Shown: positions 1-13,061 of the stretch, one piece after another
Position numbering within the stretch: the first letter of the stretch is position 1
Layout of the letters: each line of letters opens with the position of its first letter
Origin: Sphaeramia orbicularis
Lineage: Eukaryota; Chordata; Actinopteri; Kurtiformes; Apogonidae
Assembly (NCBI RefSeq): GCF_902148855.1
Contig: NC_043957.1
Span: 8,707,158-8,771,157 of the forward strand
Reading direction: 5' to 3'
DNA length: 64,000 nt
Notes under the pieces: generated by a model
Seen by the model: the letters and a program-made list of their open reading frames with translations, nothing else
What the model was told of the DNA's origin: nothing
Database searches by the model: none
Made by a program: the position numbers and the translations under genes

Positions 1-1398
<1,398 letters not shown>

Positions 1399-1701
1399 TT
1401 AAAAAGCTGTCCCTCATCCTTCATTCACAGATTTTAGATCAATTCATTTTGTGTAGCACTCAAACTACAATTAACCACGAGTGTTCGATTTTCACTCCAA
1501 AATCAGCCTTTAAACTGTGGAAATGAATAATGTTTCGAACCTATTCTTGATAATTACAAAAAATGACTGATAGGAGAGTTTTAGGCCATGTTACCCTGCC
1601 TAAAACTAAATCATTGAAAGGTGAATTGTAATTGAATCAAATCCTGAGGCTGGGGAAGATTCATACCTTTGGAATAAAATGAAAAAAAGTCTATTAAACT
1701 A

Positions 1702-1714
1702 CCCCCCCCCCCCC

Positions 1715-1740
<26 letters not shown>
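1702..1740. repeat. poly(C) followed by (CA)n microsatellite
   Basis: A run of about 14 C is followed by about 12 CA units. It is intronic in the 5' untranslated part of the SERCA gene. Confidence 0.95.
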
Positions 1741-1746
<6 letters not shown>

Positions 1747-1950
1747 CAGCAAAAGTACTTAACACCATTCCACAAAAACTGGGAGATAACATAAATATCA
1801 TTACTGTGATATATATGTATTTACATTCTCAGCTAAACCACTTGGAAAGTGATACAGTGTTTTAAAGTTTCACTATATTTTACTCAGTACAGTATATTTT
1901 AATGTTGAAGAAACATTTTACCAGACATTATCATTCATTTGTGGATATTT

Positions 1951-2043
<93 letters not shown>

Positions 2044-2044
2044 C
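1951..2044. repeat. (TA)n-(CA)n compound microsatellite
   Basis: About 55 bases of alternating TA run directly into about 13 CA units and a short TA tail. The small open frames across it are artefacts of the repeat. Confidence 0.95.
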
Positions 2045-4017
2045 ACAATTTCCAGTTCTTGTTATGTGTTTACAAAGTTCTGACTAAAAAGAATAGTTTA
2101 ACACCAAAGATAACCATTGTTATGTTGTTTTCATTTTGACTACAGCTGTGTTTTTGTCTTTATGGCTCAATATAATAATGCAAGTTTAAAAAGACAACTG
2201 ACTGACTGGCCAATACAACTGCCATTATGAAAACAAATATGTATATACTGTTGTAAATCTCCTACTTGTGACAAGAGCTAAACTGAGCATAAATCGAAGT
2301 GATACTGTACATATAAATGAATACACAACATAAATAAAACGTTCTCACTGAGCGTTAACCTCACTCTAATTAACCATGATTATATAAGTATGTGTATGTG
2401 TACTTGTATGATGTGTGTATATGTATAAATGTATGTATGTATGTAAGTGTATACGGATGTATGAGTGTGTGTGAATAAATAAAAAAGAGTAATGTAAAAG
2501 GAAGAGGGAAATAAATACATATTAATATTTTACAGAGAAGTGGTGGGATTAAATAAATTGCACTTCTTCCCACCCTTTTTCAGACATAAATGAAACTATT
2601 GTGCTGTTCTTCTTTCTAACATTGTCTTGATTGTTGATTTTTGTATTATTATTCATGTTTTACTTGTTCACATATATGTTAAATTTTAATAAATCACACA
2701 ATCAACCTATCAAATCAATACATGTGGAATGGAACATCAAACTAACCACAAAAATCTGGGTCATTCTTGGTACAATTCACCAGTTATTCTCCCTCAAAGT
2801 CCACTTTTCTACCAATACCTACAGTTACTTCATCTTTTTTTTTTTGTCTTTTACAAATCAAATACCAGCATTTAACCTGAAAAGAAACAATGATTTGACA
2901 TTAAAATGGTGATGAATAGTATTAAAATAGGCTAGTATTAATGGTGATGTTTTACATGTATGTTCTTATCTAGTGTTTGTTTGGTTTAAGTATGGACTTT
3001 CATTGCATTTTATGTGTATTTTTTATGTATATTTTTAATGTGGATGTATGGCTGTGATTTCTATTTTGTGTAACTTCTGCTGCTGGTGTCTTGGCCACAA
3101 CACTCTTGATGTTTTTTCCTGGTTAACTAAAGGTTATAATAATATGAATACAAATTTCAGTCTATAACCTACAAACTGCACATCATCACTATCTACTGAA
3201 GACATTAAATGCAGTCTACTCCTTGGCACCTGCACTGAATCCTGCACATTGGTACATAATTATAGATGAGTGTACAACCAGGCAACCAAACAAACCTGAA
3301 CCCACAGAGACAGACAGACAGACCCTCGAGGATGAATAACAGCCCACAGGGTGTGAACAGCCCTGGAAACAATACATACGTGCCTCATGTATTTACAAAT
3401 GACAGGTGTCTTGTTGTAAAGACTTTAAGGCCTGTTATCATTGGTGCAGCAGAGAAATATATTAAAAAAAAATACATGCATGGAATCAATAAATTGTACA
3501 AATCTTAGATCGAGTTTCCAGAAAAGTCAGATGCATTAGAGAGGCCTGCAGTATGCAAGACCTGAAAAGCACTGTTGCCAATATTTGATCTGCAAAATAT
3601 GAGCTGAATTATTATTTACAGGTAGCTAACATTGCGGCAACAATAAGCTAACTATAAATTAAAAACAAAAATAAAATTTAACAAAAAAATCATCGGAATT
3701 GTATTATAGTCGTTAGATTTCATCACTAATACTTGTGTTATTTTGAGTAGCATCGTTTTGGAGCATCACAATAAAAAATAATAAATGGGGATGTTTAGCA
3801 GGAATTAATAAGCAGGTTATTAAATAAAATGTGTTACTATGTATTTACAGATGTAGCTGTCAAAACAGAGGTAGAATACAACACCTAGCTAACACTCGGA
3901 GCTTTAAGCTAGCACTAGCCGGTGAGCTAAACCCACGTCTCCGGAGGTGACCAGCTAGCTTGACGGCTACCGACGTGTTGGACAGTTAATCCCAAAAAGA
4001 TGAACAGGTTGCTTACC
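2045..4017. other. probable 5' UTR intron of the SERCA gene
   Basis: No coding sequence is supported here. The segment is AT-rich with simple TGTATG-type repeats near 2390-2470. At about 3078-3145 it has text like a fish LINE 3' tail (GCTGCTGGTGTCTTGGCC, then CTGGTTAA and AAAGGTTA), seen again in reverse near 25165. If the exon at 4018 is real, this whole stretch is intron. Confidence 0.5.
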
Positions 4018-4140
4018 AGAGCGGTCTGTATGCCGGTGTGTCGTCTGTAAACTATCCCTACAGCTTTAATTAAAGGGTCTGTATCAGAGCACCATGCGTC
4101 CCCCGGTGAAATCCCCCTCAGCGACGTGTAGAAAGCACCA
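4018..4140 (-). other. atp2a3: possible 5' noncoding exon of the SERCA gene
   Basis: On the minus strand a good donor (CGCTCTG followed by GTAAGC) ends at 4018, upstream of the SERCA coding exon whose acceptor is at 1317. The region around 3.9-4.5 kb is less AT-rich than its surroundings, as expected near a promoter. The upstream end given is a guess. It could instead belong to an unrelated transcript. Confidence 0.4.
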
Positions 4141-4733
4141 AATAGTTTGGAAAAAGAGTTGATTATTTAGTGTGACAGCCGCTCATGAGGGGGCAATAAA
4201 AAAACAGGATACTTCCATTGAAACGGTCAGTGGCGAACGAGTCACAAAAAAAAACAAACGTAGGCGGTTAAAAAGAATGAATAAGGCTCCCGTTAAGGCA
4301 AACGTTTCTCTGCATGTGATTCGGAGCTAGTTTATCCAGACAATATGCTGTCATTACTCCTTATCCCGGCTGCAGGAGTGTCTCTGGGTTAGTAGAAGTG
4401 GGCTACATCCACAGCATCCAGCATCCGAACACGAAAACACACACACAGCACTTCCGGTCTTCACTTTAAAAGACCGTGAACGCACCATTTAATTATCTAT
4501 TTTACAGAAGTTTGCGTTTCAGAAGGGGAATAGCTACGCGATGTTAAACACTCTGGTTAATTTTACTGCAGGGAAAACCGATGTTGTGTTTTTATCGGGG
4601 CTTTAAATTAAATCACATTCGTTTTATTTCTAGTTTTCCGTCATTAAATGCGTCTGACTTGACAGCGCTGCACCGTGATGAACGCGATTAACGGTATTTA
4701 CCCCAGTAGACGCCTAATAGAGCTGCTAATGAA

Positions 4734-4962
4734 CCAATGGGAGTCTCTGATTTTAGACTGACGTAAATATTAACCAATAGGATTCTAGTATCGCTTTGAA
4801 ACACTCGCACTGAGAGATTTAATCACGGCAGGGTTACGCCTCAGGGCGGAGTTACCCAACAGCTGTCCAATCAGTGAGCGGTGCGTTTGCTGGCGCGTTA
4901 CTGATGGGTGTCTCAGCCAATGAACATAGAGTTTAGAATAACGAGCAGCGCTGTTGACCAAT
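4734..4962 (+). promoter_or_regulatory. cluster of five CCAAT boxes
   Basis: CCAAT occurs at 4734, 4774, 4867, 4917 and 4958, all on the plus strand, each in an A/G-CCAAT-like context (AACCAATGG, AACCAATAG, GTCCAATCAG, AGCCAATGA, GACCAATAG). Such arrays bind NF-Y and are common in cell-cycle promoters, including histone promoters. No open frame starts nearby on the plus strand. The nearest candidate transcript is the SERCA 5' end at about 4.1 kb, transcribed away to the left. Confidence 0.5.
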
Positions 4963-6597
4963 AGAGAACAAATAATATGTTCTAATTTCACCATCTGTCA
5001 AACTAAGTGTTTCATCTACGAGTAATTTTGGTTATGGAATAATTTCTGTCATTAGTGACGGCTTCTCAACCTTTTTTCTGCAACATATTTCCCTGTATAA
5101 AAAATTCATTTAAAAAACAACAAAAAAAAGATGCCTCTGTTTCTCAGTTTGGGGGTCTTGATGGTACATATAAGATTTTGCAAACTACTTTTATTGGCAA
5201 ATGTAGGTGCTAATAGTCATCAGTGGCTAAGGTTATGATTTTAAAGTGGAAATACTGACTGACTTTGAGGGAAAATAATAAAACTAGCCCCCATCAACAG
5301 TGGATTTTTAACATCTTAGAAAATAAAGACACAGGGTGCAATACTGTTGGAAAACCACACAGCCCCATTAAGCCTTTTATATCGTAGACTCTAGTCTTCA
5401 GTGTTGTAAACACTAATTTACGTATTGTTAAAGAAGCTAATCAGCTATATAGAGGACATGTTTGTGAAGCAATTCAGGCTCTTTTTTTAAAATACTAAAA
5501 CTAGTTTCAGCCTTAAAAGGAATGATTTTTTTTTTTTTTTTTTTAACATTTTTATTTTAACCAAATTTAGGGTCAGGACCTGCAATTGGTTGTGGAGCTA
5601 TTTTCAGTGGGTCACTGAGTGTTTAAGTAAAATACGTAACAACAGTATGAGACATGAATTTATTTATTACGGTTTTGCAAGGTGTTTTCTCTGAAAGAGT
5701 TTAGAAATGTATGTGCAGAGGGAAGAGATGTAACAAGACTACAACAAAAAAGTGCTACAGGATGAAAATTATATGTAACAAGACTTTAAAAAACCACCAT
5801 GTGAACCTTTTGACAGTGAATGTGGCATTTCAAGATGTATTTTAACACATTTTGATAGATTTTTTGGGAACTTGAGTTTTCTGCTTTTTAACTCAACATA
5901 GCATTTTTGTTGTCATGTGGCTTTTATATTGTTATTTTTTATCATACTATCAGTTCCATCATTTGTTAAGTAACTGCATAGATTTAATTAATCCACCTAT
6001 GGCTCTCTTATCTGCTTTCACTTATTCATTCCAAGATTATTTTAACAAAGAATATACGGAAATACAGGCTTTATTTTTTTTTAACACAGAATAAAACACA
6101 ATTATGTAAAATGAACAATAACAACAGCAGAGGAAGATTAAAAAATAAGAACACTTGAAACAACAAACCCCCACAATCAACTAAAAAGAAACATCTACAA
6201 GAGAAATTATTAAAACTAAATGGCACAGCACACACGATGTCCCTCTGTATGACTTAGTATGTGCTGGGAGTAAAATAGAAAAAGTGTGAAGTTAGGTCAG
6301 TTATAAAAAGATTGAGGCAAATGTATGTCAGTGTGCAGATCACACCTCATGTTAGATGTTCAGCACTGAGTGTGATATCACAGGGCAGAGAAACATTAAG
6401 CATAACATGATAAAGAACACCACATCTTTTCCGAGAAATGTTATACTGTAAAATATAAATGTTTAAAATAAAAATGGTAAAGAGTAAAATACAAACTTCA
6501 GGGCATCATCTTCCTATTTCCATCTCCATAATAGAGTGTTACATGTACAGACTTTCTTTAAAAATAAGGTGTTCCTTGGTTTCTTTAGCCGTCTTCT
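4963..6597. other. intergenic, no gene seen
   Basis: AT-rich sequence between the SERCA promoter region and the 3' end of pold4, with a poly(T) tract near 5527-5544. I see no coding exon. The 3' untranslated region of pold4 must begin at 6597 and run leftward. Confidence 0.5.
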
Positions 6598-8527
6598 TTA
6601 CAGGGGATACTCACTCCATAAGCTGAAAGACAAATAACACAGTCAAAGCTTTAAATCTTCATAAATGACCAATCACTCGCATATCTTCTGGACATGTGTA
6701 AAAATGCAAATGTTTTGGAACCATGTTTTTCAGACAATAGAGAATATTTTAAATTATAAAATTCCAATGGACCCTCAGACTATCTACCTTGGTCTAATAC
6801 CTGATGACATAATTAAAAGAGAAGACATTTACTTATTTAAAATTTTAATTCTTGCCTGTAAAAAGGTAGTCACAAGGAACTGGTTAAAAAGTGACCCTCT
6901 ACGACTACAACAATGGCTGGACATTATAGAGGAAATATACTCCATGGAAAAATTAACATTTCAACTGAGGATTAAGATGGGAACTTTCAAGCGAAGATGG
7001 GAGAAATGGATCATATTCAAGGACAGAAATTCTTGATATCAGATTGAGTATGGAAAAACTGTCGAATGTATAAGGAACAACATCCCCCTTGTTTTATTGT
7101 GTGGGTCCCCCCCCCCCCCCCTTTTTTTTTTTTTTTCCCTTTTTTTTTTTGTTATTAAGTGTTGTTATGCACTGTAAAAGTGTTTCAAAACATTAAAATA
7201 AATAGTATAAAAAAAAAAAAAAAAAATCTTCATAAATGACACCAGCTTTGAGTAACAGTTACAATTAAGGATTAAACAAATCTATACTAAAACTGCGGAC
7301 CAAATAAAATAGTGTCAGCTTAAATGCGTCGCAGTGTAAGTGTTGTTGTGCGCATCACCTCTGGTTATACTCAGGGTCGGTTTGGGATTGCAGCAGCAGC
7401 TCTCTGATCTCCTCAGGTGGGTTAAGGCCATGAAGCTTTGCTCTCTCCCATCTCTGTAGCCGGCTGATGCCTGGAGAGAGGAACAGAAGAGGTAATAACA
7501 CGCAGGGGTTTTTAAATAAAACATTCTCCTGCCTTATCTCACAAAACAGAAGATCAATACACAACAAAACAGTGAACAGACAAATCATGGTTCTTCCACA
7601 AACACAATCATCCATTATAAAATCCCTCTATGTTGCATACAGATATCTGGTGACATTAAGGGGTTTGGGAGGGTTAAGTGGGTTTTGTTTGATTTACCTT
7701 TTTTGTGTGTGAATAGCTGTTTTGTATTATCATTGTTCTGTATTTTGAAAATTCAATTAACATATCTAAACGTGAAAGTCACTCTATGTATCTGTCAAAT
7801 ATACAGGCATGACAAAAAATAACACATTCTTATGCTGCGTATAAAATGTCAATACATTAAACATCATCTTCCCTTTTTCTTCAGTTTTCTCTGTTTTGTT
7901 TACTCTGAGCTTTAATGAACATATGCATGATCAGTCAAATAAATATAGGTAAATACCTTACATTGGAAAAGAGCAAAGAGTAGAAAAAAATATTATATAA
8001 ATGGTGATAAATCACTTAGCAAAACTTAAATGTAGAGAAAAACTCATTTGGAAATTGCTGCAAAAGTACTTCTAGGTATTTAGAGATTAAAAACTATAAA
8101 AATAAAACTAATTCTGGGACAGGAACAGCAGGGGATGCAGTCTGACTTCATGTATGCATGATGTGATTGTATGTTACCTGTACATGGTCCAAATCTCCAG
8201 TCCAAGTCAAACTGTCTGAGCTTCTCCAGTTCCTCCTCACGGACGTCAGTTTCAGCCTCTGAATGATTGAGACAGAATCAGCAGAGACAAGACCATGTTC
8301 CATTAAAAGTTTTGAATTTGACTAATCATTAAAACCGTCCTGGTTGTGATGTTCAAAATGGGAGACTATTTGGTGAAGGTGTGTATGAACATGAGTAAAA
8401 ACAGGTGATGCTCTTCACCTTCCTGAGGGGGAGGAGAAGGAGTAGGACTCTTCTCCCGTTTGCCACCTTTCCTCGTCTTCTTCACCACTTTGAATGAATC
8501 TGTTATCAGTCTGCGTTTAGTCGTCAT
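6598..8527 (-). CDS. pold4: DNA polymerase delta subunit 4 (p12), complete
   Basis: p12 is the smallest subunit of DNA polymerase delta. It stabilises the complex, binds PCNA and is degraded after DNA damage. Four coding exons on the minus strand: 8527-8419, 8258-8178, 7470-7359 and 6622-6598. The joins are GT-AG and in phase, giving 108 aa against 107 in human. The N-terminus [17 protein letters not shown] holds the PCNA-interaction motif (KRRLITDSF). The conserved core reads [18 protein letters not shown], then [18 protein letters not shown], and the end SLWSEYPL matches the family's SLWHLYPL. The ATG lies 10 bases inside an exon whose acceptor is at about 8537, so a 5' noncoding exon exists, probably near 10.8 kb. 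A LINE fragment sits in the last intron. Confidence 0.95.
6653..7240 (+). mobile_element. truncated L1-like LINE with 17-bp target-site duplication
   Basis: The insert at about 6670-7223 is flanked by AAATCTTCATAAATGAC at 6653-6669 and 7224-7240. It encodes the C-terminal end of an L1-type ORF2 (6665-7036; [13 protein letters not shown] is the typical H..C segment, followed by KRRWEKWI). It ends in a 3' UTR and a poly(A) of about 18. It is 5'-truncated, in sense orientation on the plus strand, so antisense to pold4. The left duplication begins only about 30 bases upstream of the pold4 exon 4 acceptor. The perfect duplication suggests a young insertion. Confidence 0.92.
7866..8093 (+). mobile_element. 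old partial copy of TTAA family 1
   Basis: The right half of the family-1 element is recognisable (TTCTTCAGTTTTCTCTGTTT, then GATAAATCACTTAG, ending in a decayed TTTAGAGATTAA). It is more diverged than the other copies and lies in pold4 intron 2. Confidence 0.6.
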
Positions 8528-9013
8528 GGTGATAGACCTGAAACATACATATGTACTGTGAAGTAACAGCTAGGTCTGAAGTTGAAGCCTCAGTGATGAT
8601 CAGTATGTGTAAACATGTGGGCTCATGTGGATTTGCCCCCATACAACACGACCAAACCAACCTAAATCTAAGTTTTAATGTGAAGTTAATTAGTGCAACA
8701 TCACTGTTTTCCCAAGTTTCCCTGAGTTTAGATGCTGATTCAGTTACTGAATTTTCCATAAGATTGTGGTAGGACTTAGATCTATTTGGAGCGGCAAGAA
8801 AATCCTATGCTGTCCATCAGTTGGTACAGTTATTATTATCATATCTGTATCAGAAATGTAACAGCTACTGCAGACTAAGAAAAAAATGTGACCAGTGGCC
8901 CTGTATCTCACTGGCATGTTCTATCAAGAATCAATACCAAGTTAAATTTGTGAGGTTGTCAGGTTCTGTCTCTATGTTGAGTCCTGTGGTCTGGATGGAT
9001 AGAAGTGGGTGGT

Positions 9014-9108
9014 GTGATGGAAAATTTACTTTTTATATTTCATACTGTTAGTACATGCTGAGTCATTGTTATGTGTGATGTTTACCACTCTGTAACACCA
9101 CCCAATAC
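9014..9108 (+). mobile_element. LTR fragment (fossil)
   Basis: About 95 bases match the first part of the solo LTR at 53114-53584, in the opposite orientation to it (TGATGGAAAATTTACTTTTT, then GATGTTTACCACTCTGTAACA). It is a broken remnant in the 5' intron of pold4. Confidence 0.5.
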
Positions 9109-10823
9109 TTTCACTGGAGGAGAACTCAACTAATTCAATCAAAGTCCATATACGACTTCTATCAGTGTTCAGTAGGAACTATATTAATATCTGTGACCAT
9201 TTCCATGTCATAAACCATCAAAATATGGACCATTATAAGTAAAGGCACATTTTTAATATTTAAAAAATTTGTCACCAACCAGTGGTTTCATCGGAGAAGA
9301 TGTTTGAAGAAATTACTTACAAAGATAGTGATGGCGATGAACTAAATAACAATATCCAAACAGTAGAATTTAGTAAATAAGATAAAACTGCAACTATTAG
9401 TCATTTAGTTTGGTTTCTTTGCTTTCCAGGCTGTTTCTTAAAGCTCATGAAAAGTTTATTTTTTGGAGACATGGGGGCAAATGGTCCTGATGGTCACAGA
9501 ATATGATGTATAGCTTTATAAAAGTCAATAAAACAAGTTCAACCTTAAACATGTTCAACAGTCAAATGAGTCAAAAACATCAGATATAACAGTCAAACAT
9601 TTGAACATACTCACCGTTCACTCTTTATGTACAGTAGCTGATAAAACTCACATATTTCCACTGAATACAGTTTTTAAAAATAGTACCTTTCCTTGTAGTA
9701 GAGGATTTTCCTAGTGTGTATTAATACTTTTACTGAAGAAAATAATCTAGATGCTTCATCAACCACTGATAAAAAGACAATTGTGGGCACTATTAATCAA
9801 TCCATTTAACTGTGTTGTTTAATGAAAAAATCTAAACCTATATCTGTTTTGCTGATGAACTTATTGTTTAAAGTGTTTTTTTTTTTTTTTTTGTAAGTAA
9901 AAATACTCAAATTCAGTTGGCTGTTGGTTCTAAATTGGGAATATTTGATGCTTTTCTTCATAAAATCTGAGAGTAAACTGAATATTTCTGCAGGCTGGGA
10001 CTGATGATAGAATTCTAAAAAGACATGTATGCAGATTTGATCTGCAGGAGCATTTTTCATTACATTATATATAACATACCAAATAACTGATCAATATAAA
10101 CTCAACTTTAAACACATAGAGCAGGAAAAGTGTATGAGACACATGAATGCAACAGGAAAAGGACTCAGACACATTGAATATTACACTAACAGGAACATTT
10201 AAGTGCACAATAAAAACTATGACTTTGCAAAGTTCAGTGCATGTTGCTGATAAATGTTTAATTATTTTATTTAGGTAAGGTTTTGAATGAATACCATTTA
10301 TTTCCAGTGCAGTATTTGTACTTTTACGTAACAGGGATATGAACACATCATCCAACTCTGAGATTATAATCTGAAATTTCAAACCAAATAAACGTAAATT
10401 TAGAATTAATTTTACTGAGTTTCTCCTCCATAAATAAGACCTTTGGACATTCTGTTATGTTATTAAAACATAATAACACACAAGAGTTTAAATCTCATCC
10501 ACAGAATCCTCACTTTAATGATACTTTCTTCTACTTCTGCTTTTTTAAACGTCGTCTGTCCGTTTTATTTCCATATTGATGCAGAGAACCACTGCACGAC
10601 ATTAGCCCGTTATTACAGCTGTATTAACATGTACATGCAGGTACTGGGCCTGGTTTCATATCTATAAGTGATAAATACATTATATTTAATAACAATAATA
10701 GGACATTCCTGGTCTAAGCTGTGCGACAACGATCTAATGTCTGATAAACTCGATTGGTTTCGTTTATAAAAGTCGGTTTAAAGTCCAGATTTCTGTCGGT
10801 TTTAATGCAAACCCAGTTCTTAC

Positions 10824-10930
10824 CTGTTGTTCAAACAGTTTAAAGGTGTTAAAGAGTTGAAAGATCTCAGGCCCAGTTCTTTATTTTGTCTCTTCATTCA
10901 AAAACACCAGTCGATCAAAACAATGACGAA
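10824..10930 (-). other. pold4: probable 5' noncoding exon and promoter region of pold4
   Basis: The minus strand has a strong donor (TTGAACAACAG then GTAAGAAC) at 10823, upstream of the pold4 first coding exon, whose acceptor is a pyrimidine tract plus CAG at about 8537. No open frame is involved. The right end is a guess. A 2.3 kb intron without coding potential would separate the two exons. Confidence 0.55.
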
Positions 10931-11019
10931 CGCACTTCTTCTTCTACTGCCTGTGGTTTACAGTGGGTGGGAGTGACTGCCTCCTCCTGGTGGTGAATGA
11001 GGGTATTACAGCCTGGAGC

Positions 11020-11345
11020 ATAAACAGGCAAGAAGAGAATCAGAATCAGAATCAGAATCAGCTTAATTGGACAAGTATGTGAACACATACAAGGAATTTG
11101 GAATTTCAACATGAAGCCAAAACAACCTGAACCCAATCACACTTGAACATAGACCTAATATAGACAAACATTCAACTAGAGACAAGACAACAATGGGCTG
11201 AGATTTACAGTGGGTTTATGCTGTAATATGTACAGAGTGCAAACTGGAGTTTTTATACAGTGAGCAGATGTGTGCAGGGATCCGGTCTATTAAAAGTATA
11301 TTTTTATGTATATGTTATTTACAGTGGGTTTTTATAATGTAATAT
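11020..11345. repeat. LINE 3'-tail-like repeat
   Basis: AGAATC is repeated four to five times, followed by AGCTTAATTGGACAAGTATG and a tail. This text is common in fish genomes as the 3' end of a CR1-like LINE. A related start (GATTCAAGATTCAGAAG) is at 61151. Family assignment is from memory. Confidence 0.5.
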
Positions 11346-11439
11346 GTACAGAAGAAGGATGAGGAGAAGAAGTTTCCAAAAACCTGAAGGGGAGGCAGGG
11401 GCTATTGTTTTTGTTTTGGTTTGTTTCTTTGTTTGCTTG

Positions 11440-12220
11440 TTAACCCTCCGGTACCCCATCCAGCAAGGCCCTTACAAAGCACCAAGTGTGCCTTTTTGGC
11501 CCACTTGTGGAATAATGTCAAAAAATTTTTTTATACAGTTTGTTTTAAATTCTTTTACACTTTTTTCTATTTCATCAACTTGAGCCGTAAATAAAAATAC
11601 CAAATACCATAAAAATACCAAATACTCAATAACTGTTACATTTTTTAACCCTTTAAATGCTGTGTTTGTATTGTAAACAAACCATTTTTTTGGATGCAAA
11701 AAACACAACAAAAATATTTTTTTTCAATATACTACATAAAAAGTGGATCACATATTATTTGATATTTGCAGCCTGGCATATGTCAATGATTAACTCCAAC
11801 ATTGGTTAATTTGCATTATTATTGTTGGTGCTAGGCCAAATGTTCTAAATTACTAGCATCTGACACCAAGTGTGTGAAAATGCACACCTATACAGTAAAT
11901 CAAACTATTAAATATTATATATTGAGTTATTTTTCTGCTCTAATTTGATTTTATTTTTGTAAATCAAGGTCAGCCCTAATCATACATATCAAATGGAAGA
12001 AATAGTGTGTTTTTGGCACACTTGGGAGACAGCCGCTAGTCTTGTAATTTTCCTTTGTTTACAATGTGCAAATTTTAGTTGGTGGCCAGAATTTTAAAGA
12101 TCATGCAAAAATGAACAACTTTTGAATTCTAACCTTATTTAAATTGTCAAAAATAATATGAAGTTTTTTAACACAAAGTGCAAAGTGTGCCTAAAAGGCG
12201 CACCCGAATACCAGAGTTAA
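11440..12220 (+). mobile_element. TTAA-flanked short element, family 2 (piggyBac-like)
   Basis: It begins TTAACCCTCCGGTACC and ends GAATACCAGAGTTAA, an imperfect terminal inverted repeat of about 14 bases. It interrupts repeat R exactly at a TTAA: the uninterrupted copy at 27055-27495 reads continuously across this point (TCTGTTAGCACTCTAGCAGC in its sense direction). That supports insertion with TTAA duplication. The 781 bases have no meaningful frame and contain recurring AGTGTGCCT..GGC words. Confidence 0.8.
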
Positions 12221-12404
12221 CACTTTAGCAGCAAAACTACTGGCTGAATTATTGGTCATACTAAATGTGGTTTATCGATTGCCATTAATCCAGAGCAGAT
12301 GTGATTACATTTTGGGAAAAGTAGGTCAAAGTTTATTATTTTTTTTAAATGAATTTTTAAAATCTGTAAAAAAAAAAAAAAAAAAAGAATTTTTTAAAAA
12401 TCTG

Positions 12405-12760
12405 GGTGACATGGTGGTGCAGTGGATAGCACTTGTGCCTCACAGCAAGAAGGTCCTGGGTTCGATTCCAACACTTGTCAATGGGGGTGGGTCCTTTCTG
12501 TGTGGAGTTTGCATGTTCTCTCGGTGTCTGTGTGGGTTCTCTCCTCCCACCATCTAAGACATGCACTGATAGGTTAATGGGTTAATCTAAATTATCCATA
12601 GGTGTGAATGTGAGAGTGATTGTCCGTATATGTTCAGCCCTGCGATGAACTGGCGACATGTCCAGGGTGTACCCCACCTTCTCCCATAAGTAGCTGGGAT
12701 AGGCTCCAAGTGACCCCTGTGACCCTAATGAGGATAAAGCGGGTTCAGAAAATTAATGAA
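12405..12760 (+). mobile_element. tRNA-derived SINE
   Basis: The head has RNA polymerase III promoter-like boxes (GTGGATAGCACTTGTGCC as box A region, GGTTCGATTCC as box B). It is followed by the widespread fish body TGTGGAGTTTGCATGTTCTC, TCCTCCCACCATC, GATGAACTGGCGAC and GTCCAGGGTGTACCCC, and ends near GAATGAATAA. It sits in an A/T-rich tract inside repeat R. Confidence 0.85.
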
Positions 12761-13061
12761 TAATTTTTTTTTCTTCTTTTTCTTTTTTTTCCCCATTTAC
12801 TGATAATGGCGGAAATTTGTATGTCTATGCTGACGTCAGTACATGCATAGATATGATGACATCAGCTGGATCATGCCAAAATAAGATACAATACGTGCAA
12901 GGGGCGGGGTTTGTTGTGCCTGGCACCACTTGTTTTTTTTTTTTTAAATTATTTATAAAGTTGTTTAGAATTGATAAATATGCCATAAACAGCAGTGGAA
13001 AAAGAGTAAAAATGAAAAAGGATGAGTTTAAAACATACCTGTAAAATAATGTTTGGTGTTT

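Larger units (their letters stand above)
11385..12945 (+). mobile_element. unclassified dispersed repeat R, interrupted copy
   Basis: The same sequence occurs in reverse at 27055-27495 and as a right-hand part at 54785-55073. Shared landmarks are GGGGAGGCA near the left end, ACATTTTGGGAAAAGTAGGTCAAA in the middle, GATGACATCAGCTGGAT, and the right end GGGGCGGGGTTTGTTGTGCC. Here it is split by a TTAA element (11440-12220) and a SINE (about 12405-12760). I cannot name its class. Confidence 0.65.

Noticed and set aside
1902-2139. Frames rich in Ile-Tyr and Thr-His
   Set aside because: Translation of a TA/CA microsatellite.
12412-12480. tRNA gene suggested by box A and box B text
   Set aside because: It continues into the common SINE body and lacks a foldable acceptor stem, so it is a SINE head.
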